Assembly (NCBI GenBank): GCA_024138015.1
Contig: JAMXBB010000007.1
Span: forward strand, 69,452,678-69,516,677
DNA from: Lumnitzera littorea
Taxonomy: Eukaryota; Streptophyta; Magnoliopsida; Myrtales; Combretaceae
Reading direction: 5' to 3'
DNA: 64,000 nucleotides
Part shown: one piece after another, positions 1-10,649 of the stretch
Numbering within the stretch: position 1 is the first letter of the stretch
Layout of the letters: every line of letters begins with the position of its first letter
Position numbers and translations under genes: made by a program
The notes under the pieces: generated by a model
Seen by the model: only the letters and a program-made list of their open reading frames with translations
The model's database searches: none
What the model was told of the DNA's origin: nothing

Positions 1-3000
1 AAAGAGATTGCAAGATGCTTCACCTGTGCGAAGCTTTTTCCTCTTACCATCAATTTTACCAGTTCTCGGTACTTCCAATGCAAGTGCATATTCTCTACTG
101 TACCATCAAATACCCCTCTCCTTCCTAAATTTACAAAGCAAAGGGAAAACAAGGTGTGTAAAAGAAGCCTCTTCAATTCAGACTTTTAAGTTTATTTGAC
201 TCTAGGCTCAAAGTGATTGTTCTTACCAACAAGCAGGAAGGGCTTCATACTTAGACCAATCTTACGAAATTGAAATCTCTCCTCATCAGTTATAGTTTCT
301 AAGTCAGTTGGGATGTCTGCAGGCTTTAAATGCTCTTGAACCTTGGCCAGAGCACGCTCAGCCTTTCTGACCTTACGTTTTGCCTTTCAAGAAGAATAGT
401 TGGTAATCAAGATATTGACTTTGTAAAAGATGATTTACTTAATCCAGAGTGCTATAGTGCAAATCAACCAGTAGAGCAAAGTGATGTGACTCACCAAAGC
501 AAGTTTCTTCTCCAAATATCTCACAAGAGAAGCTCGTTTATTGAGGGATTCCTCCCTCAGCATTTCTTCAACATCTTTGCTGCTTCGTTCAGTTGCCCAC
601 CGAGAGGTTGCAGCAACAGTTTCAGTGAGAGTTCCAGCAACGAGTGGGATCTTAGAAGTCCTGAGTTTTGAACCTACCATTGTTGATGCCATCTGGCGTG
701 CTTGCTCTTCTTCATTCTGTTCAATATCTTTCATTTTCTCTCTTTCTTTTAGTACCTCTACAACCTTAGGAGGCAGGAAATCATTGCCTCTGTAGAAAAC
801 AATATACTCCTTGTTTCTGGAGAGTAGTGTTCCACCTGTTAGCATCTGCATGCAGAATTTAGGATCAATATATATCTTTTGCTTTGTAGTTTAACAATAA
901 GTCTTTGGCAACAAAGAAAGGTAGGAGAAAGCTGTTTTATAAATCAGAAGAACTAGATAACAGCTGATATTTATCACCTTGCATATTGATGCGAAGTAAA
1001 AAGCTCAGATTAAACAGTTCTAATTTCTTATTTCAGTAAATGGAGTCAAGTAATGTTTTGGCAATCCCAGTTGACAGATCTACTGGGATTAGGAAGAGAG
1101 ACAAAGTCTGCTCTTTATTCAAGACGATTAGAATCTGGCTGGAGCAAGCAGAGCAGTGGAAATGGCCAGCATCCACATTTCCTAATTCCTATATGGGCGT
1201 CCTAAACTCCTAATGGCATTGCTCTTGATTTGTTTACTTGGACTGCTACACAAATGGCACCTTTCTCTCTGGTTGGATACATAGTTTTCAGAAGTGTATG
1301 GCACAAGACAATTTATATTTTTCTAGGAAATTGGGATGTGCTCTCAAAGGTTACCCAAAAAAATGGATGGCTGTCCCCAGCTGCCTCACAACTCAAGACA
1401 AGATAGAACAATGGGAATATTTCAACTAATTTTGTTTCATTTGCTGGTTGTATAGAAAGAGTAGAGACGGTTTATTCTCCACTGGTGACTACTACAAAGG
1501 AATCTGGAGTGACCTTGCCAAATTGGATGTACGATGTGCTCGAATGGATTGTTCTCTGTAGAATGGTATTGATGCTTCATCGCTGATACAATAGAACAAT
1601 AAGAAAATACACTGGCTCCCATCTGATGGTGGTTCGACCGTTGCAATTAGAAGAATTGCCAAAAAATAGCCAAAGATAAAGGATATATAATAACATATAT
1701 TCTCTTCATAATGCAATTTTACTAGCAGAACCCAAACGGCACATAGAGAAGTTCGACTAGCCAGTTTTGCAAGTTCTATCGTTTGCTATAGCATAGAGTC
1801 CTAAAAAGAGGGACACCAACTTATTGATTAAGAAGGCTTTCAAATGAGAGGAGGCCAGACCTTGAGTTCTTCTGCCATCCTTTCATTGCAAGTATTTGCT
1901 ATGCTGCGTTTTATGGCTATTTTTGCAATAGCACTTCTTTCCCAAAGCTTTACCATTGCCTTTGCCAGGCCATGCAGCTTTTTACTCCTCCCTGTAATGT
2001 CATAACTAGGAAAATATCAGGATAAAGCAAAAACTTGATGATGCTTTTGTCCGAATGCAGCTAATAATATAATATAAGTTACTGTAAATTCATACCAAGA
2101 GCAAAATGTGGAGGCATCCTTCTTGCAAGTCTACGAAGAGCAGTCATCTCTTTGTTTTTCAAACAATGTCTAACCTTATAAGGAAGAAGCCTAAATGGTG
2201 TTTTATATCCAGGAATAAACGACGGAAGCAAGTCAGCATCAACAGGCAATGGTTCACGGCCTGACCAATCCTTGAACCTTGGACCCAATTCATCCAATAG
2301 ATTATTTAAATTATTCATGTCCATGAGTTCTTCCTTGGAAAGACCTTTAGGATATTTCACAGAATCAGAAATATGTGAATGACTAACTGTGGATGATTTC
2401 ACATGAATAGCACCATCAACAGCATCATTGAGATGCGCCTGCAAACTTGGATCAGCCTGAACCTTTTGGCTGTAAGACTGGACACAAGGAAGCTTGTAGC
2501 TCATACCCCGGTACAAAACAATGGAACTACCAGATCTCCATATGACCAAACCTCCAGTTTTACTCTAGTGGGGCACAAAAAATAATATGTATCAACTTAA
2601 TGTTTGGCAAAAAAGGAAAATTGGTATGAATAACTATAGCCACAGACCTAAATGTAAACACTCACAAACTTGAAGTGCAACGGTATTTAATCAAACTAGT
2701 CAGTGGAAAATATAATTCAAAGCACATATAATCTCTAACCTCTAAAATTTGATGAGTCCTTTTCATATTACATGAATGAGCACCTTCGAACTTCAATTTA
2801 ACCACTTCATCCACTTTCCACTTCTCATGTATTGAATCCACCAATGCCTGCGTAACACCTGCATCCCCAACTTTGATCCTCTCAATCATCCTCAAGGAAA
2901 TATTTCTAAGCCTCCGAAGCTCATGTTCGGGTATTGTTTTCTCTGCCAACTCGGTATTACTCCTCTTCTTCCTCTCAACCCCATCCTTGGATTCAAAATC

Positions 3001-4107
3001 CCCTCCCCTCTCCCAAGGCACTTCCACTGAATGACTCCTAACTTCTTTCATAGTCAAACTCCTATCCTCCTGAAACTTCACATCTTTAATTAAATCCACT
3101 TCACTTAACAAACTATCTCTGGGAACACTAACCTTATCCAAATTTTCAATCTTTCCAGAATCTACGTTGTCAAGTAAACCCTCTATATTAAACAAAGAAC
3201 TTTCCACTCCTTCAATCTTAAAATCTATCTTTTCTCCTTTATCATCACGTTTCTCATACTTCATTGAACTTCTCACACCATTCTTAACTTCTGGTGGATG
3301 ACACCTAACCTGTTTCGCGGCTGTCATTTCAACCTTTCGAGAAACTCCCTTTTCTACTAAATCCAGTTCACTCAACAAACTATCTCTATGATCACTAACC
3401 TCGCCTAAATTTTCATCCTTTCCTAACTCTACTTTGTCGGATAAACCCAACATAGACTTTTTCACTCCTTCAAACTCAAAATTTGAATTTCTAACACCAG
3501 TCGTAACCTTTTTATCCTCTTTAACCTCCCTATTTTTAAGTTCCAACACCAACCCATTATTTTTCTCGACTTCGGGATAAATTTTCCAACTCTCAGTCTC
3601 AGAATTCAAAAGGGTTTCCTCTTTTACACGCCCATGAACCCAGGGAGGTGATGAACTCTGACTTGGTATAAAACTATCAATTGGGTAATTCTCTACCGAC
3701 TCCAGAACCTCATTTTCAACTAAACCAGAAGCTTTTTCTTCCACTGATTGCTCACGATGGGATTTTCCCTCATTCTTCTCTTCATGCTTCTCTTGCCATG
3801 GGAATTTCTCCCTTAAGGAAGTGATCTTGACAGACCATCTCTCACGAATTTGGTCAGAGAAACTTGGTCGAGGCTTTCTCTTCTTCTTAAAAGATTCAAA
3901 TGGCACTCTTTTTGGGTTAGCATGATGTTGAGTTTCCACATGAACTGTCGGGTGCGAGCAGGAAATCTTGAAACTTAGGGTATCGGAGTTGTGTCTATGT
4001 AAGTGGGATCGTGAGTGAAGTAAGAGGCAGTGAAAAGAGGGAGAAGAAGAAAGTAAATGGTAACGAGAAGAAGTGGAGCAATTCGGTGCAAATGGTAAGA
4101 GAGCCAT
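1..4107 (-). CDS. CFM3: CRM-domain RNA splicing factor, CFM3 type (5' part; 3' end outside window)
   Basis: The gene encodes a plastid (possibly also mitochondrial) RNA-binding protein that helps group II intron splicing, as known for maize and Arabidopsis CFM3. Exons fitted by GT-AG sites, frame and family similarity: 4107-2740, 2564-2096, 1991-1861, 845-495, 383-227 and 124-1 (continues off the left end). Exon 1 gives 456 residues: a Ser/His-rich transit-peptide-like N-terminus, a charged low-complexity linker, then the first CRM domain from about residue 391 (IPEHELRRLRN, HEKWKVDEVVKLKF, NMKRTHQILE). Exon 2 continues with GGLVIWRSGSSIVLYRG; exons 2-4 carry the second CRM domain (PPHFALG, LLSRNKEYIVFYRGNDF) and the PLVAGTLTETVAATSRW motif. 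Exons 5-6 enter the third domain (GLSMKPFLLVG, VENMHLHWKYRELVKL). No internal stop disrupts the spliced frame. The close CRM matches favour CFM3 over CFM2 or CRS1. The 1-kb intron 846-1860 holds nothing recognisable. The linker contains an internal duplication (see findings). Confidence 0.9.
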
Positions 4108-4400
4108 GAATATTGGATTAGATTGGCATCAAAGGATGATAATTCAACATCTTGTATAACCGAAAACTCCAAATGTTGTGAAGAATCATCGTCGCTCTCC
4201 TTAATCTCTCGCAGTCGAAGTCCGTTCGCTAGAGATGTCAAATGATGCTGCAACTGCAACTGAGAGCTGAGAGGAGTGGATAGAGAACATATTACATTGG
4301 GCCTAAATTCTGGTCGAGTGGGGCCCGATAAGAATGGCTCGGCCCGAACAATTCCGCTTCAAGACCGAGGTCCGTCTGGAAAACTTGTGAATCCCATGAC
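4108..4400 (-). promoter_or_regulatory. 5' leader and proximal promoter of the CFM3-type gene
   Basis: This is the stretch directly upstream of the ATG at 4107. It contains TGGGCC (4298-4303) and GGGCCC (4321-4326). TGGGCC/T 'site II' elements are known to be common in promoters of nuclear genes for organelle proteins, which fits a plastid splicing factor. An upstream ATG at 4259 opens a 94-codon frame ending at 3975 that overlaps the CFM3 start out of frame. The transcription start cannot be placed from sequence alone. Confidence 0.4.
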
Positions 4401-5640
4401 CCAAATTTAATATGTAATTACAATTTAATTTTCAATTTTCTGCAACCTGTTTATCATAATTCATAAGTAAATTAATAAGGGCTAATGTGACGATAAATTA
4501 TATCTAATTTCAGTCAATCATATCACAAATAGTAAAATAAAAATTATCGATAGTTTTGTTTTTATCAGCTTTCATTTTATTGTTCATTGAAATCATATGT
4601 GGTTTAGTATGATGTTATAGTAATATAATGTCATTGTAGAATTTTCTAATTAATTATGATATATTTTGTCAATGCTAAACTGAAACTTACTCTTCTCATT
4701 TTTTAGACTTATAAAAACCGTTCAACTAGGCCACTTCCACATATATAATACATCCACCACTGCACAAGTTATTATAATTAATCACCATTTCCCAATAATT
4801 GCACCTGCATAATACATCCCATAATCTGCACAAGAGAAGTTGTTATAATTAATCATAATTTTCCAATAATTACAAATTATATTTCTTCCCATCTTGGGAG
4901 GTAATGGCATTTGTATGCAACCAATTACACAAGTTATCAACACTAAGCACGGGTGCCTTTAGGGATTCAAATTAAATGAGATTTCAATATTTGCATTTCG
5001 ACAAGATATAGGAAAGAATTATAATTTCATGAGTAGTTATCTTGAACTTGGAAAGAAATGGTTGCCAACATTTAGAAGGTATGTAGCCTTAAAAATAATC
5101 AATTCAAATCTAAATGTTGTGACTTATTAAAGTGTCTAATATGTAAGAATTCCGATTAAAATTCGTATCTGGCTATATCAATAATTTAAGAATATATTTT
5201 TTTAAGTTGATAGAGTTTTTAAACAGAGTACCTGGAAAGAATATGCATTGTAGCACTAGTAGTGTCCACAAAACTGCAGCCGGCGGGTTAACGAAGGTTG
5301 TAACAGATGGGGAAGTGCAATGTTTGTTTACCCGTCCAACTCTATTCAATGAGTCGCCAAGTTGACTGAGGTGGGATTATGTAGTGGCATGTTGAAAGTG
5401 CTTCCTTCACAGTCAGCTTTCCACCCTACCCCACCCCACCGCCACACCCCCACCCCCCCCCTTTTTTTTGGACTCCAAGAGCCAGTAGGGGTTTTTGTAT
5501 TCTTAAATGTTATAAACGTGAACTTACTAGGTTAGTGATTTTCTAATGTTAATTTTTGGGGGAGAGTTTATCAATAATGAAATTAGCAAAATGGACTTAG
5601 ATTGGTTTGGTCGTTTCTAGTATATGCAAGATTTTAATTG
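4400..5640. other. AT-rich intergenic DNA, no gene seen
   Basis: No coding potential is recognisable. Two tandem imperfect copies of about 70 bp occur at 4735-4880 (each with GCACAAG...TTATAATTAATCA and CCAATAATT). A C-rich then T-rich tract lies at 5423-5470. A less AT-rich patch at 5260-5420 could be a decayed fragment of something else, but I do not recognise it. Confidence 0.5.
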
Positions 5641-7900
5641 AAGTATTATTGCCTTTTAAAATGTCATACTTTTATGGCATTTTGTATTGTTACCATTAAT
5701 CTATCCATGTTGTGTTTTTCTTTTTTGTTTATTCATGAAGATTTTATTTCCCTTTATTTTTAACCTTTAAAAAAATTGACGTGGGTTTGTATTATGGTGT
5801 CTATTGTTGACATTATAATTAGGTTTGCCGATGTTGGGATTTCAAATATACATAATTGTATCTCCCAACATCGGAAGAATTTATATTGTGAAAACTAAAG
5901 GTAAAGTTTCCAGCTTTTAATGTAGTAGTCAAACACATTGTTTTGCATTTTCAAATTCCATATTCCTTTTGGTTAAAGATCGGGGACGGAGATAAAATCA
6001 TACAGCACCTTATCTAAGTTAATAATAATGTTACACATAAAAAAAATCTAAATGTCATTGTAACTGTATTTTTGATCTATTGTTATTTTATGATTAATGA
6101 AATTTAATTTAATTTTGGAAAAATAAAGAAAAAGAAAACGAAAACTGTATATTAGGAGAAAAACAACAAACATAACTTGAAAAAAAAAATGATTAATTTT
6201 TGAAAAAGGAATTTTATTTATTAGTCATTATGAAAAGAAAAAAAAAAAAATACAACTTTAAAGTAAACAAAAAGATATTGTGATGGGAAGTGAACCCAAG
6301 AGCTCATATTTACAAATGATGCACTTAACTACTTAATTAAATACATCCTCATGATAAATTTTTCTCTTTAAAATATAAATATAAGATCTATTTTATTCTT
6401 TTTTCTAAAAGATTTTGATAATTAATATTTTTTGAGCTTGAGCGGTAGAGCCCCTTTCAGCCCCCCTTTTGTTTCATCCATGTTTAAGACGAGATGCTGC
6501 TTAATATATTTTACAGTTGTTGATGGCTATTGGGATGAGTGGGCTTTTAACCCAATTCAATGACATGGATTGATACTTTAGGCTAGCAATAGAGTTCAAG
6601 AAATCGGGTGCAATTAGCGATATCTTAGGAAGATCTAGTTTAGTAGACTTAAAACGGGAATCACCAAATTGAATTTCTCACTCTCAACCTCATTTGGTTA
6701 TCTCATGTCTGAAAAGTAAACTTGATAATGGTTTTTTTGAACCTATTTGGACTTCATTTGGTTTTTTAAGTCTTAAAGAGACTTAGTTGATCTTTAAGTT
6801 TAAATATAACGATAATAAGGCTTCCTTTAGTTGTCATAAGGCTTGAGTATATTCAAGCTTATACCCAAGCCCATGAAGTCTAAAGGAATGATAGAGTTTA
6901 ATCTCATGCATCTATTTTGGAGCTATCTGATGAATAAGATTGATCTTCAAATTTTATAAATATAAGGTTTCTATCTTCATTTGATTCACTTTTGAGTATA
7001 TTGGCAAACTTCACACTGAAGCCTTGTTGAAATTACTCCATAGAAGATCAAATAACTAATATATCAAGAACAATTTAGGAATGATCAAGAATATATAGTT
7101 TGATTCGTTTGTCAAGCGTATGCATTTGAAATGATAAATTTGTCCATTCTTCCTTTTATGTCTCTTCCTAATGACATTCTTTTACATGCCATTTGCTCAA
7201 GACGTCTTATATAATGACTTGCATATTTGTTGTAACTGATTAGCCAACTGTAGTGACCTCACTGTTTAATGTTTTATTTATTTATTTGTTTTTTAAAGTT
7301 ATAAAATATTGTGTTGTTTTCTTTTACCTTTTCTTTTTCTTTTTAATTTTTGATATCATTCATAACTTATGTCTCCTTAAATCCTATTTTATCTTTGATG
7401 AGCAATACTGATTTTCAAAATATCAAATTTTTATGGCCTTTTACGTTGTTATGCAAATCTATCCATGTTATTATTTTTTTTTGTTTATTCGTAAAGATGT
7501 TGTTTTCTATGATTTTATTGGTAGCTTTTTTAAAAAATTTGATGCGGGTTTGTATTATGGTGCTTTTTATAGGCATTACAATTGGGTTTGTCGATCATCG
7601 AATTTAAATACACATTGGTGAAGTTTCTACCTTTTAGTATAATAGTCAAATAAATTGTTTTGTATTATCAATTTTCATATTCCTTTTGGTTAAAGACCAA
7701 ATGTGGTTTGATATATTTTGTAGTTTACTTGATATATTTTAATTTGCTTTGCATTTATGCAATATTATGTCGTTTTGTTCTTTCTTTTTCTTTTTAAAAA
7801 GAATTTTGACATCATCCATAACCTATATGTCTCTGTTGATCCCATTTTATGCCCAGTTCAAAGAGGTGCACTTTCTGAAGCACGATCTTTTAGCTTGCAG
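5640..7900. repeat. Diverged direct repeats of about 300 bp
   Basis: The stretch 5665-5985 recurs in diverged form at 7425-7700: both have TATCCATGTT, then GGGTTTGTATTATGGTG, then AATAGTCAAA or AGTAGTCAAA, then CATATTCCTTTTGGTTAAAGA. A shorter block at 7305-7400 (CTTTTTCTTTTTAATTTTTGATATCAT, then CATAACTTATGTCTC) recurs at 7770-7870. No open frame spans them. They look like fragments of one old repeat family; class unknown. Confidence 0.55.
5828..5874. repeat. Perfect 12-bp inverted repeat (hairpin)
   Basis: CCGATGTTGGGA at 5828-5839 is the exact reverse complement of TCCCAACATCGG at 5863-5874, separated by 23 AT-rich bases. It lies inside the first copy of the 300-bp repeat and is absent from the second copy near 7575. 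Confidence 0.8.
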
Positions 7901-8001
7901 GGAGTTCAAAATTTCAAAGCATTAATGTAGGTCCCTATTTTTTTTTCTTTTAAATTATGTAGCAAGATATTTGTCCACAACGGATTTTTCTTTTATGTTA
8001 A

Positions 8002-8003
<2 letters not shown>

Positions 8004-8032
<29 letters not shown>
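8004..8032. repeat. (TA)n microsatellite
   Basis: A pure TA dinucleotide run. Similar (TA)n or (AT)n runs occur at about 26732-26758, 44083-44126 and 51942-51974. Confidence 0.95.
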
Positions 8033-8689
8033 TAGAAAACCCTACCTAAGCCAATGGAAATCAACTAAAGAAAAATATTCAAGATTATGAAGTGAAGTCT
8101 TAAAATAAGAGAGTCAGTTTTATTCATTTAATAGAGTAGTCACCATCCATAGTCCATGATAGTTTAATAAGTTAATCTCTTTACTTTTCTTCTTTATTTT
8201 TCACAAGAAAACTTTTTTATTTTATATTTTTATTTTTTTTCTTTTAAATCCATTGATTGAATATCTTCTAAGTATCTATAAAAGAAAAAAAAAAATAATA
8301 AGCATCATATCATTATGATATGGGGTTTTTACAAATATATCTTCTTTGGTATTGTTTTTCTTGAAATATATTTTTTAAGAAGTAACTCAATAGTATTTTT
8401 CAACATTAACTTTTGTGAAAATTTTCTTGAAAGACTCTTATATTTTACAAGCTCTTATTATGAAGATCAATTTTTCTCTCCTATGAAAAGAAAAATGTTT
8501 TTCTTTTTACTCTATTGTCTTTAAAATATTTGACTCTATAGAATATAAATTCTTTGACAAGTTCTATTTCTTTATTAAGTTTGGTTAAAAACATGGAGAA
8601 AACTTAGTGTTATTTTGATTTTAGAAGTATGGGATTATAATTATTTTTTAATTTTTAGATACTTATATTATAGATCTATTAATCATATT

Positions 8690-8985
8690 TATTGATAATT
8701 TTACATGTGCAATATGGATGCATAGTTGGTTAGTATATTAGTAAGTGTGGTAAATAGAAAATGTAAGTATATTTATTATGGTAGTAGGAAGAGAATTGAT
8801 TGTAACCCTTAGATTAGTTAAATCTTGGTTGTTCAATTCAAAGGTCTCTTATATATAAAAGGGGTTTCATCATTTGTAAATCATTCATGTTTTATTTGAA
8901 AGAATGTCTCTCACCTTCTCTCTCTAAATCTTTGAGTGTGTTTTAAGTTTATCAAGAGTGAGAGTGATGATGCCTTTGAGCATGA
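8690..8985 (+). mobile_element. LTR-like leader preceding a gypsy gag relic
   Basis: The segment has a TATA-type motif (CTTATATATAAAAGG near 8850) followed by a pyrimidine-rich stretch (TCTCTCACCTTCTCTCTC) and then the gag-like region. This resembles the U3-R-U5 layout of a 5' LTR. No second LTR or exact boundary was identified, so the call rests on context only. The preceding 7900-8690 is AT-rich with nothing recognisable. Confidence 0.3.
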
Positions 8986-9379
8986 AGAATAATGTTTAAG
9001 CTATTGGTGAAGAGATTAATTGTGTGGAACATCCATTACTAGGTATAAGACTGGGTCAAAGAACATGTTGGTGGCATTTGATGCCATACTTAACAATGTT
9101 GAGTTGTGTATTATCGAGGTAAAGGATAGGTTTGAAGAGTTGTAGGCTGATTAAAGGAGATAAAGGCAAATATCCATGAGAGTTGTGGGGTAGTTTAGTT
9201 GCACCATAGAAAGCCTAATGAATGGGACAACAACCTCAAATCTAAGAAGGATGATCAGAGTGTTAAGATTGGTTTTTGGAAGCCTTGACATGGGTAAGTG
9301 AAGGAAGAATAAATGCAATTGTAGGAAGTTTGAGGAAGGCGATAGAGGACTTATGATACTTAGCAGCTTATAGGGCAAC

Positions 9380-9605
9380 TATAATGACTTGACTATAACT
9401 CTTTTTGCCGACGTATTTTTCTCTTTAACATGGTATACTATATAGTTTTGACCCATAGTGCAATATCTTTCTAATAGGTCACCCATCCTAAGATCGACTT
9501 AAATTAATATACTTAACTTTGGAGTTTTAACATACTTTGAGTTGCCATACTAAAAGGTGTTTTGATGATTAAAGTTTTGTCACCTAGTATTTAAGAGGTA
9601 TCATA
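9380..9605 (-). repeat. 3' LTR of the Cassandra element
   Basis: 226 bp, the same length as its partner at 9716-9941. Within it, 9471-9530 (minus) preserves ACTCCAAAGTTAAG and GGATGGGTGACC, blocks of 5S rRNA around its internal promoter. The differences from 5S are mainly transitions. Confidence 0.85.
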
Positions 9606-9715
9606 ACCCATCCTCATTACAAAATTAGCATTCTTGATAGTTTCTTGCACATGTCCAAGACCACATTAGGCAAGGACTTCACCCTTCTTATTGGTGAACT
9701 TCTCTAATATCACCT

Positions 9716-9941
9716 TGTAATAACTTGATTAGAACTCTTCCTATCGAGGTATTGTCTGCTTTGGCATGGTATGCCGCATTGTTTTGTCCTATGGTTTAGC
9801 AACTTTTTAAGAGGTCACTTTCTTGGAATTGACTTACCTTGAGTATGCTTAACTTTAAAGTTCTAACTTACTCCAAGCCACTATACTAAAGGGTGTCTTG
9901 ATAATTAGAATTTCACCATCTAATATCTAAGGGGTATTACG
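9716..9941 (-). repeat. 5' LTR of the Cassandra element
   Basis: 226 bp. Its outer plus-strand end TGTAATAACTTG matches TATAATGACTTG of the partner LTR. The 5S-derived block is at 9811-9867 (minus): AACTTTAAAGTTAAGCATAC then AAGTGACCTC. It is more eroded than the block in the 3' LTR. Confidence 0.85.
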
Positions 9942-10649
9942 GTAACCATGGATAATGGAATAACAATTAAGTTAACTCCTGCAATAGATGTACTCAAGTC
10001 GTATCACTTTAATAAACATGATATGTAAGAGATGTTGATAGTTTCCTTTGGGATGTAAAAAATACTTTAGAGCTATTAGGCTTATGAATGAAGCCATTGA
10101 AGTATAAGCTGCAACATTATACTTGAGAGAATCTGCGATAATTTGGTGCAAGAGAAGGCCCAATGAGATTACCTCCTTGACAAAGCATGTGCAAGAGTTT
10201 AAGGACCAATTCTCTTCCCATAATCCCAAAAGAGATGTCAATATCAGACTGCGACACCTTACTTTGAAAAGCAACATAAAGTACTACATATAAAAATTTT
10301 CAAAATTCACATTAGAGATATCAGACCTCAAACTAGATGACATTCTCTCATGAATCTAGATGGGCTGAAACCTTAAGTTGAGTTAGAGTTGGTAGGTAAT
10401 GTCTTTAAGGAAATAACTATAGCTAAGGAACTAATGGAGCTTAAAAGATGGGAAATGCGGTGTTATATTAGTAATGAAGATGACAAATAGGAGGAATAAA
10501 AGAGTAGTGGATCCCTAAGTTTGCTGAAAAGAAAAGTAAGGTGAAGGAGAAGGTAATGAAAAAGAAGAAAACTTGAAATTGAAATGTTACTTCTATGACA
10601 GATTATATTTTGTCGAGCAGTATTTGAGAAAGGAATAATAATTAATAAA

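Larger units (their letters stand above)
9380..9941 (-). mobile_element. Cassandra-type TRIM retrotransposon (562 bp, 5S-bearing LTRs)
   Basis: Two 226-bp direct repeats (9380-9605 and 9716-9941) flank a 110-bp internal domain with no coding capacity. Flanks are GCAAC (9375-9379) and GTAAC (9942-9946), a 5-bp target duplication with one transition. Read on the minus strand, each LTR holds a 5S rRNA-derived block. Next to the 5' LTR, 9701-9712 (minus) matches the initiator-tRNA-Met primer site TGGTATCAGAGC at 9 of 12 bases. A purine tract (GAGGATGGG, 9608-9616 minus) precedes the 3' LTR. Size, LTR length, 5S content and primer site fit the known Cassandra family. It is non-autonomous by design and interrupts a gypsy gag relic. 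Confidence 0.88.

Noticed and set aside
1238..1716. Frames on both strands inside CFM3 intron 3
   Set aside because: Located between exons with good splice sites; no similarity to known proteins.
6265..6350. Minus-strand tRNA-like segment (GGGTTCACTTCCC)
   Set aside because: B-box-like only; A box weak and no stems. Possibly another decayed LTR box, but unsupported.
7350..7621. Overlapping plus-strand frames with hydrophobic products
   Set aside because: T-rich DNA within a diverged repeat; the other repeat copy does not preserve either frame.
9471..9530. Functional 5S rRNA gene
   Set aside because: Only about half of 5S is present, with many transitions, and it lies within a Cassandra LTR.
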